NCBI GenBank assembly: GCA_017449525.1
Contig: JAFTFL010000009.1
Span: forward strand, 46,278-110,277
Reading direction: 5' to 3'
Length of the DNA stretch: 64,000 nucleotides
Source of the DNA: Bacteroidales bacterium
GTDB taxonomy: Bacteria; Bacteroidota; Bacteroidia; Bacteroidales; P3
Part shown: piece by piece, positions 24,648-32,934 of the stretch
Layout: each line of letters opens with the position of its first letter
Numbering within the stretch: the stretch's first letter is position 1
Notes under the pieces: generated by a model
What the model saw: the letters and a program-made list of their open reading frames with translations, nothing else
Told to the model about the DNA's origin: nothing
The model's database searches: none
Program-made: the position numbers and the translations under genes

Positions 24648-26046
24648 GATAAGGGAGTTAGAGACTAAGCCTATAGGGTCGCTGCTGGCCACCTACGCGT
24701 TGCCTGCCGTTATCACCCAAGTCGTAGCCTCAGTATACAACATTGTGGACCGCGTGTTCCTGGGACAATATGTCGGGGCACTGGCCATAGCCGGCCTTGC
24801 CATCACGATGCCCATCATGAACATCATCCACGCGTTTGGCTCGCTGGTTGGAGTGGGTGCTTCCTCACGTATGAGCATTGTGCTGGGGCGCAAAGATGTC
24901 GTGTGGGCTGAGAAGATACTCGGCAACAGTATGCTCCTTACTTTCTTCTTCGGTGCGCTGTTTATCGTGGGCGGTTATCTATTCATGAATCCCATCTTGG
25001 AGTTGTTCGGTGCTTCGCCTGACACGATATCCTATGCGCGTACCTATATGGAGATAGTGCTGCCCGGCATGTTCTTCACCACTATGACATTCAACCTTAC
25101 GGGGCTCATACGCGCGTCGGGCTACCCCACCAAGAGCATGTGGATTATGGCTGGCGGCGCGGTGCTCAACATTGTACTGGATGCCATCTTTATCTGTGTG
25201 TTGGGATGGGGAATTGCAGGAGGAGCGTGGGCAACAACTATTTCGATGGCATCGACCGCCGTGGTGGCTGTGGTTCACTTCCTTCAACCGAAGTCGTTCA
25301 TACGCTTCAAGAAGCATGCGTGGACTCCCAAGGTGTACATATTCCGCAACGTACTGCTGATAGGCCTAAGTCCTTTTCTGATGAACTTTGCAGCCTCCTT
25401 CGTGGTGGCTATCTTGAATCGACAGCTCATTCACTACGGTGGCGACTTGGCGGTGGGTGCCATTGGCATTGTCAACACGTTCGGCTCGTTCATGGTGATG
25501 TTTATCTTGGGGTTATGCCAGGGTATGCAACCCATAGCGGGCTACAACTACGGGGCTGGGCACAACCAGCGTCTGCGGCAAGTATACATGTTGACGGCCA
25601 AAGTCTCCATACTGGTTGGACTGGTGGGCGCTGTGCTGGCCATGGGTATACCACGTATCATACTAAGGGCATTTACCACGAGCGACGAGCTGCTTGACAT
25701 AGCGGTGCCAGCTATGCGTTACCTCAATGTCATGCTACCCCTCATCGGGTTCACTATCACCAACAGTCAGTTCTTCCAAAGCATCGATAAGCCTTGGATT
25801 GCGATTACCACCAGTCTGTCGAGACAGGTGCTGTTCCTGGTGCCGTTGGCCTACATAGTGCCACCCATAGTGGAGTCGATTGCGGGGAGTGGGGTAACGG
25901 GTGTCTGGATCGCCGGCACCATCAGTGATGTGCTGGGAGCTGTGCTCGCAGGTGCTTTGCTGTGGAGCCAGCGAAAGGTGTTTCGCGATGGCTATGTAGC
26001 ACCAGAGCGACAGCCCCGCAAAGAACTTGGACCCATGAAAGAGTAG
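24640..26046 (+). CDS. MATE-family multidrug/metabolite efflux transporter
   Basis: 468 aa with about twelve membrane helices arranged as two bundles of six, and MATE hallmarks such as LPAVITQVVASVYNIVDRVFLGQYVG in the first helix region (only part quoted: VYNIVDRVFLGQ) and QGMQPIAGYNYGAGH in the second half. Exchanges cations for organic substrates across the inner membrane. The overlap with the M20 gene and an 7-bp gap to murB indicate an operon. Confidence 0.94.
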   Translation: MDKIRELETKPIGSLLATYALPAVITQVVASVYNIVDRVFLGQYVGALAIAGLAITMPIMNIIHAFGSLVGVGASSRMSIVLGRKDVVWAEKILGNSMLLTFFFGALFIVGGYLFMNPILELFGASPDTISYARTYMEIVLPGMFFTTMTFNLTGLIRASGYPTKSMWIMAGGAVLNIVLDAIFICVLGWGIAGGAWATTISMASTAVVAVVHFLQPKSFIRFKKHAWTPKVYIFRNVLLIGLSPFLMNFAASFVVAILNRQLIHYGGDLAVGAIGIVNTFGSFMVMFILGLCQGMQPIAGYNYGAGHNQRLRQVYMLTAKVSILVGLVGAVLAMGIPRIILRAFTTSDELLDIAVPAMRYLNVMLPLIGFTITNSQFFQSIDKPWIAITTSLSRQVLFLVPLAYIVPPIVESIAGSGVTGVWIAGTISDVLGAVLAGALLWSQRKVFRDGYVAPERQPRKELGPMKE

Positions 26047-26053
26047 AAGAGGT

Positions 26054-27085
26054 ATGGACGTACGGTACAATCAATCACTCAAAGACTGCAACACGTTCGG
26101 TGTGGATGTGCAGGCTCGGTGTGTGGTGCGCCTTGATGTAAAGGGTTCGGCGCTGAGCGAGAGGGGACATGAAGAGGTGGAGCAACTGCTGGAAAGCGGT
26201 GCGCTGCGGGACGCGTATGTGGTAGTGGGGAAGGGGAGCAACATCCTGTTCACCCACGATTATGACGGTACGGTCATTATGCTGGAATCGAGCGGAAAGC
26301 AGGAACTGCACGTGGTCGATGCAGACGGTTGCCGCTATGTTACGGTGGGCGCAAAGTGCTTGACGGACGACGTGGTGGCCTACTGTGTGGAGCATGGCTG
26401 TTTTGGCATTGAGAACTTGTCCGCAATACCAGGTACTATAGGTGCTGCTGTTGTGCAAAACGTGGGCGCTTATGGAGTGGAAATTGGAGACGTGGTGGAG
26501 CGGGTGGAGGCCGTTGACCTAAAGAAGGGGACAGTGTGTGCGTTGCGTGCAGAGGACTGTAGGTTTGGCTATCGCACCTCGTTGTTCAAGCAGTGCAACG
26601 GCCAGTATCTGATTACCTCCATCACGTTGAGGTTGAAGCCCTCATTTCAACCCGTGTTGACCTACAAGGCGTTGGCTGAAAGGGTGAGCGGCGAGCAACA
26701 TGCCGACATGACGGCCCTCGGCATGAGGGATGTCATCACTCAGATAAGATGGCAGAAACTGCCTCGCCCCGAGCAATATGGGAGTGCGGGAAGTTTCTTC
26801 AAGAACCCCGTGGTGAGCGACGAGGTTGTGGAACAATTGCTGAGCAAGTATACAGATATGCCCCTGTATGCCGGCAACAAGTTGTCGGCAGGCTGGCTGA
26901 TAGATAAGGCCGGGTGGAAGGGGCGCAGTCGGGGCAGGGTAGGAGTGTGGCCCCAGCAGGCGCTGGTGTTGTACAATAGGGGCTCCTGCACCGGAACGGA
27001 GGTGGTCGACTTGGCAATGGCTATCACCGAGGATGTGTACTCCAAGTTTAACGTGAGCCTCGAGCCTGAGGTTATAATATTATAG
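26054..27085 (+). CDS. murB: UDP-N-acetylenolpyruvoylglucosamine reductase
   Basis: Reduces UDP-GlcNAc-enolpyruvate to UDP-MurNAc with NADPH and FAD (peptidoglycan precursor step). 343 aa, the E. coli-like type I length. FAD and substrate motifs are GKGSNILF, ENLSAIPGTIGAAVVQNVGAYG (in part: IPGTIGAAVVQNVGAYG), FGYRTSLFK (Arg) and GSAGSFFKNP (proton-donor Ser). The final Glu is in SLEPEVIIL. It sits in the M20-MATE-murB-hypothetical group. Confidence 0.97.
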   Translation: MDVRYNQSLKDCNTFGVDVQARCVVRLDVKGSALSERGHEEVEQLLESGALRDAYVVVGKGSNILFTHDYDGTVIMLESSGKQELHVVDADGCRYVTVGAKCLTDDVVAYCVEHGCFGIENLSAIPGTIGAAVVQNVGAYGVEIGDVVERVEAVDLKKGTVCALRAEDCRFGYRTSLFKQCNGQYLITSITLRLKPSFQPVLTYKALAERVSGEQHADMTALGMRDVITQIRWQKLPRPEQYGSAGSFFKNPVVSDEVVEQLLSKYTDMPLYAGNKLSAGWLIDKAGWKGRSRGRVGVWPQQALVLYNRGSCTGTEVVDLAMAITEDVYSKFNVSLEPEVIIL

Positions 27086-27089
27086 GTGT

Positions 27090-27695
27090 ATGAATACAGA
27101 GAAATTTTGGCAATGGTTCGTTGACAACAGCGAGGCCTTGACAATGCAGGATGATTTGGACCCCAAGGAAAAGGAGCAACTTCTTGAGGAGTTGCAGCAC
27201 CAACTGGAGGACTACTGTCAGGGTTTGACCTATGAGATAGGCGAGCCAACACCAACGGGTCGGACCTTCACCGTGTCGGCCGAAGGCGATACAGACCTAT
27301 TCCGTTACGTCGTAGAGCTAATAGATAACGCCCCTGACGTGGACTGGTGGACTATGGTTGCCTTTCGCCAACCACAGGGCAAGGACTTGCGCGTGGTGTT
27401 CGACAAATTTCGCTTCGAAACGAAGAAGATGTACTTCATGCAGCTGGAAAACGAGGTGGAACCAGATATCTTGGGCGTGAGGGTTGCATTGCCCGACCCT
27501 GTGGATGACGATGAAGACCAGTTGGTGGGCGTGTACGTAACACTGGAGGCTTTGATAGGCGAGTTTGATTGTGCCACCCTTGTGGGCTACATCGAGACGG
27601 GTGCCATCCCAGAGCAGCCTGAGCTGGAGGGCTACATGCCGATGGACGATTTCCCAAAGTTTGTGGAGTGGTTTAAAAGAAAACGCGACCAGTAG
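27090..27695 (+). CDS. conserved acidic protein of unknown function
   Basis: 201 aa, soluble, rich in Asp/Glu and Trp (FWQWFVDNSEAL, DWWTMVAFRQPQG, FPKFVEWFKRKRDQ). The pattern of an N-terminal amphipathic helix, a central SAEGD motif and a second beta-rich half matches a family of uncharacterised bacterial proteins I know only as hypothetical. It starts 4 bp after murB and ends the operon. No catalytic motif seen. Confidence 0.7.
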   Translation: MNTEKFWQWFVDNSEALTMQDDLDPKEKEQLLEELQHQLEDYCQGLTYEIGEPTPTGRTFTVSAEGDTDLFRYVVELIDNAPDVDWWTMVAFRQPQGKDLRVVFDKFRFETKKMYFMQLENEVEPDILGVRVALPDPVDDDEDQLVGVYVTLEALIGEFDCATLVGYIETGAIPEQPELEGYMPMDDFPKFVEWFKRKRDQ

Positions 27696-27821
27696 GGGCG
27701 CAGCTTCCTATCGCTGAGGAGGACGACAAAGGACTCAAAGACGTGGTGGTTCGGATTGACCTGTTTACAAGTATCGGATTATTCATGCACGACAAGTGCG
27801 GTGTATGAGCGTCAGTTTGAT

Positions 27822-27829
27822 TACCTTTG
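27822..27829 (+). promoter_or_regulatory. -7 element (TACCTTTG) for purA
   Basis: TACCTTTG 82 bp upstream of the purA ATG, in a 216-bp gap that otherwise shows nothing. Confidence 0.65.
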
Positions 27830-27911
27830 TACGAGGAGGAAAAGGAGGAGAAAGTACGATACATGAGAACAAGTTTTTGAAATAAAAAGACATACAATAA
27901 GAACAGTTACT

Positions 27912-29204
27912 ATGAGTAAAGTAGATGTTTTGCTCGGTTTGCAATGGGGTGATGAGGGCAAAGGCAAGATAGTGGATGTCCTGACACCTGAGTACGACGT
28001 GATAGCCCGTTTTCAAGGTGGTCCCAATGCTGGGCACACTATAGAGTTCAACGGTATTAAGCATGTGCTTCGCACCATCCCTTCTGGCATCTTTCATGAT
28101 GACAAAATCAACATCATCGGTAATGGTGTGTTGGTGGAGCCGTGCATCTTCGCTGGCGAAGTCGCAACGTTGCGAGCCAAAGGCATCAATGCCGAACATA
28201 ATTTGTACTTGTCAAGGAAGGCTCATCTCATACTGCCTTCCCATCGCATGCTTGACGCTGCCAATGAACATGCCAAAGGCAACTCCAAGATTGGCTCAAC
28301 CCTGAAAGGGATAGGTCCTGCATACACCGACAAGATAGCCCGTTCGGGACTGCGCATTGGCGACCTTGAGGCAAGCGACTTTAAAGAGAAGTACGAGTTG
28401 CTGAAGTTCCAACACATGCAGATGGCGCACACGTTGGGATTTGATATTAGAAACTTTACGCTTGAAGGGATGAGTCTCGAAGCGTATGAGCAGAAATGGA
28501 TTGAATCATTGGCCGTGCTGCGCCAGTTTCACATCATAGATAGCGAATACTTCATCAATGACTGTCTGGACAAAGGAAAGAAGGTGTTGGCAGAGGGCGC
28601 GCAGGGTTCCATGTTGGACATTGACTTTGGTTCCTATCCATTTGTAACATCCTCCTCTACGATTACGGCTGGTGTATGCTCGGGTTTGGGAGTTTCACCC
28701 CTGCGGATAGGCCGTGTTATGGGCATCACCAAGGCATACTGCACCCGTGTTGGTGCGGGTCCTTTCCCCACCGAGTTGTTTGATGATACTGGCAGACTGT
28801 TGGGCGAGATAGGCCACGAGTTTGGTGCTGTAACGGGTCGGCCTCGTCGTTGCGGCTGGATAGATTTGCCCGCGTTGCGCTACGCCTGTATGCTGAATGG
28901 TGTAACAGATCTGTTCGTTACCAAAGCCGACGTTATGAACGATTTCGACGAGGTAAAAATGTGCGTAGCCTACGAGATTGATGGAGTTCAGACGCAGCAG
29001 ATACCGTTTGCACTTAACGAGGTTGAGATACGCCCTGTACTGAAAAGTTTCACAGGTTGGAAGCAAAGCTTGACGCATGCCGCACGGTTCGAGGATTTGC
29101 CCGCTAATCTGTTGGCCTATCTCCACGCGATAGAAGAGCAGACAGGCGCAGCCATCAGAGCTGTCTCGATTAGTCCTGACCGGAAGGACACGTTGTTTCG
29201 TTAG
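27912..29204 (+). CDS. purA: adenylosuccinate synthase
   Basis: Makes adenylosuccinate from IMP and aspartate with GTP (AMP branch of purine synthesis). 430 aa, standard. Motifs: GLQWGDEGKGKIVD (P-loop, residues ~9-22), GGPNAGHTI, GIGPAYTDK, the switch region TTRVGAGPFPTEL (here CTRVGAGPFPTEL) and GRPRRCGW. Monocistronic with its own promoter. Confidence 0.97.
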   Translation: MSKVDVLLGLQWGDEGKGKIVDVLTPEYDVIARFQGGPNAGHTIEFNGIKHVLRTIPSGIFHDDKINIIGNGVLVEPCIFAGEVATLRAKGINAEHNLYLSRKAHLILPSHRMLDAANEHAKGNSKIGSTLKGIGPAYTDKIARSGLRIGDLEASDFKEKYELLKFQHMQMAHTLGFDIRNFTLEGMSLEAYEQKWIESLAVLRQFHIIDSEYFINDCLDKGKKVLAEGAQGSMLDIDFGSYPFVTSSSTITAGVCSGLGVSPLRIGRVMGITKAYCTRVGAGPFPTELFDDTGRLLGEIGHEFGAVTGRPRRCGWIDLPALRYACMLNGVTDLFVTKADVMNDFDEVKMCVAYEIDGVQTQQIPFALNEVEIRPVLKSFTGWKQSLTHAARFEDLPANLLAYLHAIEEQTGAAIRAVSISPDRKDTLFR

Positions 29205-29277
29205 CCCGATAGCATACGAAAAGGCAATAAATGTTCAACGACTGCGTTGTACAGGCAGTATTTAAAACTATCAAGAG

Positions 29278-30336
29278 ATGAAGAGACTTGCTTTCCTTAT
29301 GCTGGCACTGCTCCCTGGGTTGCTAAGTGCTCAAACCAAGATCAAGGAGACTGATGTCCCTCGGTCTGTACTCCTCTCATTAGAAAAGACCTACGAGTCG
29401 TACAAGGTAAAGACTTGGTATCAGGCTCCAGGACAGTACGTGGCAGAATTCGTTACCGATGGCCAAAACGGTCGATGCTATTTTACATCGAACGGTGACT
29501 GGCAGTATAGTGCGTTCCCTGTTAAACTGGATGAATGTCCAACCTTAATGAATACGTACTTCGTGAACAACTACCCTGGGTATCGCATCAAGTCAACAGA
29601 CTATGTGGAAGAGATGAGCGGAGACAACTATTATCGAATGGTGATAGTCAAAAAGGGTGTGGGATCGAAGGATTGTGAGTTGGTGTTTGACACACGAGGC
29701 AAACTGCAGCGGAGCACCGCCCCCGATCCCGACGTGGTGAAACGCGAGTACTACACGCTCGCTAATCCAGAGGAGGCCGATGCCATGCAAGCACAACAAC
29801 GTGAGGAGGAGAAGAGTAAGAAGCAACGTAGGCATGAGAAACGAGCCAAAGTTGAGGAGGATGCCCCTGTTGTGGAGCGGCCTATGCCGTCGGATGCCAT
29901 AGTGGCTAACTTCAACAAGCGTATGCCCGCCACCCGTATTAAGGAAGGCCCTGTATGGTGCAAGAGAGGTTATGACGAGTTTGCAGCGTACTACACCAAC
30001 AATCAGAAGAATGCATTTGAAATGGTGTATAGCATAGAGAACGAAGTGCTCGAGAAAACGGGAAAAGTGTTGGTGGAGGATAGGTACCCCAGTACTATCG
30101 TGAAGTATCTGCAGGAGAAGTACAAGGGAGAGAAGTACCGTATCGAGAAGATGGTTACCTATGAGTACGACGCTAAGTACCGTATTGACGGGAAGAAGCC
30201 GAAGCCATATACCTATGTAGTTATATCGCAGAAGTCAGGACGCAGCGAGCGCACGTATACGCGTATGGAGTTCAATAACACGGGTAAGTTTATGGGACTC
30301 CTTGCGCAACCACTCGATGAGAAGGACGTGCAGTAG
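29278..30336 (+). CDS. secreted PepSY-like (DUF2874) protein
   Basis: 352 aa with a signal peptide (MKRLAFLMLALLPGLLSAQ), so periplasmic or outer-membrane-associated. Two PepSY-like/beta-lactamase-inhibitor-like modules (about 20-150 and 200-340) share the pattern of a helix followed by aromatic-rich strands (LEKTYESYKVKTWYQ; KYLQEKYKGEKYRI). They are separated by a highly charged Glu/Lys/Arg linker (REEEKSKKQRRHEKR). Common in Bacteroidetes; function unknown. A strong terminator follows. Confidence 0.8.
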   Translation: MKRLAFLMLALLPGLLSAQTKIKETDVPRSVLLSLEKTYESYKVKTWYQAPGQYVAEFVTDGQNGRCYFTSNGDWQYSAFPVKLDECPTLMNTYFVNNYPGYRIKSTDYVEEMSGDNYYRMVIVKKGVGSKDCELVFDTRGKLQRSTAPDPDVVKREYYTLANPEEADAMQAQQREEEKSKKQRRHEKRAKVEEDAPVVERPMPSDAIVANFNKRMPATRIKEGPVWCKRGYDEFAAYYTNNQKNAFEMVYSIENEVLEKTGKVLVEDRYPSTIVKYLQEKYKGEKYRIEKMVTYEYDAKYRIDGKKPKPYTYVVISQKSGRSERTYTRMEFNNTGKFMGLLAQPLDEKDVQ

Positions 30337-30375
30337 GCTCTGATAAGTACCGCTGCGATTGACGGTGCTCTACTT

Positions 30376-30413
30376 AATGCGCCGCAAAGCTCAAGGCTTT
30401 GCGGCGCATTTTT
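30376..30413 (+). terminator. terminator of the PepSY-like gene
   Basis: A nearly perfect 15-bp stem AATGCGCCGCAAAGC (30376-30390) with its complement, followed by T's. Confidence 0.9.
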
Positions 30414-30620
30414 GTTTGAGAGCGAGGTTGTTTTTGTATGAGAGTGGGGTTGTTTTTGTATGAGAGTGGGGTTGTTTTTGTATGAGAGCAGGACTGTTCT
30501 TGTCTGAGAGCAAGGGTGCTTTTGTTTGAATGTGGGGTTATTTTCGTATGAGAGCAGGGGTGCTTTTGTATGAGAGTGGGGTTGTTTTTGTATGACAGCA
30601 GGACTGTTTTCGTTTGCCAC
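30410..30620. repeat. ten-unit 22-bp tandem repeat
   Basis: The word GTATG (or GTTTG/GTCTG) recurs at 30414, 30436, 30458, 30480, 30502, 30524, 30546, 30568, 30590 and 30612: exactly 22 bp every time. Typical unit: TTTTGTATGAGAGTGGGG plus TTGT. A reverse-strand frame through it is an artefact. Units immediately follow the terminator T-run. Confidence 0.95.
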
Positions 30621-31276
30621 AGAGACACTATTCGTTCGAACTGTACCATGATGCAAAACTCAGATAGGGTAAATATTCCTCGGTAGTAGTTATGGTACAG
30701 ATGGATTGGATGGCATGGATGAATGGGGCTTGATACTCGTTAGTCCGCGGAATGAATGTCGAATAAAGTGCTATTCAATGAGGCAGATAGTTGTGGCAGT
30801 GTGAGCGAATGTAGCTGCAAATCTTTCTGTGATGTGTGATTCACCTGTAGCTCTACGTGCGATAATAGGGGTGTCCGCCTATGTAAGATTGTACTTCATT
30901 CAGCAATCAAGGGATGCTGGAGCTTGAGGTTGCAAATACGCTAACAGTAGTAAGGTGGTCTTAATTGCACTATTCTCAAGACGTTTTACTTGTGTGAAGG
31001 AGTATGGACAACTCCAGATAGTTTATCTGTGATGTGGGGGTGAGAGAAAAGAGTACTTGAGATAGAGCGTGTTCAACCTGCATTAGAGGAATTTCTTATG
31101 TACAATCCGCAGGGAGTTCTACTTGTGATAGCATGGAAGGGGCTGTTCGACAAGATCTTTCGGCATGTGCAGCGTGGGGCTGGCTGTCATGTGGTGGATG
31201 GGTGAACTGCTTCTGTGATGAGCATTTAGGTGTATAGACTGAAGATGTATGCTGTAGAGAAAAGATAACAAAATAG

Positions 31277-31303
31277 TACACTACCCCCGTTGGAGGTAGT
31301 GTA
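31277..31303 (-). terminator. hairpin after the rpmG-DUF4295 pair
   Basis: TACACTACC (31277-31285) pairs with GGTAGTGTA (31295-31303). On the reverse strand it is followed by a T-containing tract. It lies 25 bp after the DUF4295 stop. Confidence 0.7.
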
Positions 31304-31328
31304 TAAAAACTCAGTATTCGCTACTGAT

Positions 31329-31484
31329 TTATTTCTTTTTCAAGTACTCCTGTACGTTGTCCGAAGGAACGATTTCCTCCTTGAAGGTGTAAGCATTCGT
31401 CTTCGGTGAACGAACCATGCGTATGATTTTTGCGAACCCTTTGCCGTTGCCAGTCTTAAGGCTTGCCACAACTTTCTTTGCCAT
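31329..31484 (-). CDS. DUF4295 small ribosome-linked protein
   Basis: 51 aa: MAKKVVASLKTGNGKGFAKI then IRMVRSPKTNAYTFKEEIVP and SDNVQEYLKKK. This is the Bacteroidota-specific DUF4295 family, almost always encoded beside rpmG and of unknown function; the basic composition suits ribosome binding. ATG at 31484, 60 bp after rpmG. The usual third and fourth members of the cluster (rpmB before, ftsY after) are not present here. Confidence 0.92.
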   Translation of the reverse strand: MAKKVVASLKTGNGKGFAKIIRMVRSPKTNAYTFKEEIVPSDNVQEYLKKK

Positions 31485-31544
31485 ATCTCAGTGTTGTTTA
31501 GTGCGACGTTTCTTTTTGTAATCAAGTCTTTCTGCCCAAATGGA

Positions 31545-31733
31545 CTACTTGATCTCCTTATGAACCGTCATTTTCTTTAAAAAGGGATTGTACTTCTTCA
31601 ACTCTAAACGACCAGGAGTGTTCTTCTTGTTTTTGGTCGTAACGTAGCGCGACATCCCTGCTACGCCACTTGCTTTCTGCTCGGTGCATTCCAAAATAAC
31701 CTGCACTCTTGCGTCTTTATTCTTCTTTGACAT
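31545..31733 (-). CDS. rpmG: 50S ribosomal protein L33
   Basis: 62 aa, basic. The family core is [36 protein letters not shown] (key words: [30 protein letters not shown]). It lacks the CxxC pairs of zinc-binding L33 forms, so it is the C-minus type. Transcribed from the TACCTTTG at 31754 with DUF4295. Confidence 0.96.
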   Translation of the reverse strand: MSKKNKDARVQVILECTEQKASGVAGMSRYVTTKNKKNTPGRLELKKYNPFLKKMTVHKEIK

Positions 31734-31753
31734 CTTCCTTTGTTTTTCGGCTG

Positions 31754-31761
31754 CAAAGGTA
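31754..31761 (-). promoter_or_regulatory. -7 element (TACCTTTG) for rpmG-DUF4295
   Basis: Reverse-strand TACCTTTG about 21 bp upstream of the rpmG ATG. Confidence 0.7.
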
Positions 31762-32133
31762 TAACTATTATTTCATTTGGCAAAATTTTGTACGATTATT
31801 TGTTATGAACATGTGCAATTTGGCTGTAAGTCAATGTCTGTGTGAAGGCAGGTGTCGTTAAGGAGGGGTGCGAGAATGGCTTGTTTTTGAGGCGGTATGT
31901 TCTGCGGATTGCGATAATTGTGTGTTGTTTTTCAATGATGCGGATGTGGTTTTTGTATGTGGTTTGTATTCAGTTTGTAATATGCTTTTCTTTGGTATTT
32001 TGGTTCCGACTGTGTGGAGCGAGAGGAAGTTCTGTTGTATACAGTATTATATTATAGGTGTATCCGAGTTGGTCATTTGTGGGGTGGAAAGGGGGTGTGG
32101 ACAGTTTGTTTTGGTGGCTGGATGAAAAAGTTG

Positions 32134-32141
32134 TACCTTTG
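32134..32141 (+). promoter_or_regulatory. orphan -7 element (TACCTTTG) far upstream of dnaK
   Basis: TACCTTTG with TTTG at 32110-32113, the canonical 20-bp spacing. The core is nearly identical to that at 7262. dnaK begins about 790 bp downstream, so this drives either a very long leader or a separate non-coding RNA. Confidence 0.55.
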
Positions 32142-32275
32142 CATCGTGGATGGGTCGTGTGGGCGGATGGGCGCCCTTGAACCTGTCCCTCGTCAGTGTC
32201 GCATGTCGGAGCGTTCGGCTCGGAGCGTTTCGGTGTATTGTGTTTTCTATTTTGGTTGCGTGCGTAGCAGTTGGT

Positions 32276-32420
32276 GTCGTACGACATCTGCTTCTGGCTT
32301 GTAACGGCATGTAGTGCATGTCTGAGCAATTGCGCTATGTTACAACTTGTTATATTGATGCTGTGCCGTACGGCACAGGCGTGGTCGTTGTACGCAAGAA
32401 GGCCGAGTGCCGTACGACCT
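32276..32420. repeat. 22-bp-phase array of GYCGTACGRC palindromes
   Basis: Cores are centred at 32280.5 (GTCGTACGAC, perfect), 32369.5, 32391.5 and 32413.5; the last three are exactly 22 bp apart and the first is 89 bp (4x22+1) away. A degenerate copy is at 32302.5 (GCTTGTAACGGC). Confidence 0.75.
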
Positions 32421-32934
32421 GATGGTTTGTTTACTTGGGGGAGGAACCGGCTTTCGTTCGCTTTCGGAATGAATGTGGTAGGCGGGATGTCTGGGCGCTG
32501 AGGAATCATTTCTGTCTTTCGGTTCGGAGGAGTAGTGGGGCGATTTGGATGGTTTGGGGATATTTGATTGGACATGTGTGGGTTGTGCACAGGTCGTGAT
32601 TGGATGGGGTTGTGTGGCAATGTGGCATGCCAGATTAGTGAGGCGCACCCAGGTTCCTCGGAGGATGAGTGTTTTTTTACACGTGCTATTCGGCGGGTGC
32701 TGAGCGAGGATGGTGCGTGTGTTCGAGGGGACTGACAAAAAAGGTGTGCGTTTCGATATTTAGAAGTGCGGTTTTGTCGCAAGGATGATTCTTGGACGTG
32801 TTGCGTATGTCAGAATGGCAGTTGTTGGCACGGCGAGCTGAGTTGGCATCATTGTTGACCGTAGGAATTGCGTCGGTTGCGGTGGCAACCAGCAAAGCAG
32901 AGTAGAAATTAAAATAAGAAAGGATACAGTTATT

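Larger units (their letters stand above)
30337..31328. other. 992-bp gene-free stretch
   Basis: Includes a terminator, ten 22-bp tandem units (30410-30620), and about 650 bp in which I see no credible gene, RNA or repeat beyond three scattered TCTGTGATG words. It is G+T-rich on the + strand. Confidence 0.65.
31734..32934. other. 1.2-kb gene-free stretch upstream of dnaK
   Basis: Holds the rpmG promoter, an orphan forward promoter (32134) and a GTACG palindrome array (32276-32420). The remaining DNA is markedly G+T-rich on the + strand. Long frames on either strand are low-complexity and not credible. No clear -7 element is seen directly upstream of dnaK. Confidence 0.65.

Noticed and set aside
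30410-30620. CRISPR array
   Set aside because: The units abut with no unique spacers and the period (22 bp) is too short; no cas genes are present.
30213-30656. reverse-strand protein with HTKTTPLSYKNNP-type repeats
   Set aside because: It is a translation of the 22-bp tandem repeat, whose length is not a multiple of three, so it shifts frame each unit.
31970-32782. 270-codon reverse frame upstream of dnaK
   Set aside because: Low-complexity Ser/Thr/Asn/Pro/His-rich product over G+T-rich DNA; no family resemblance and no start context.
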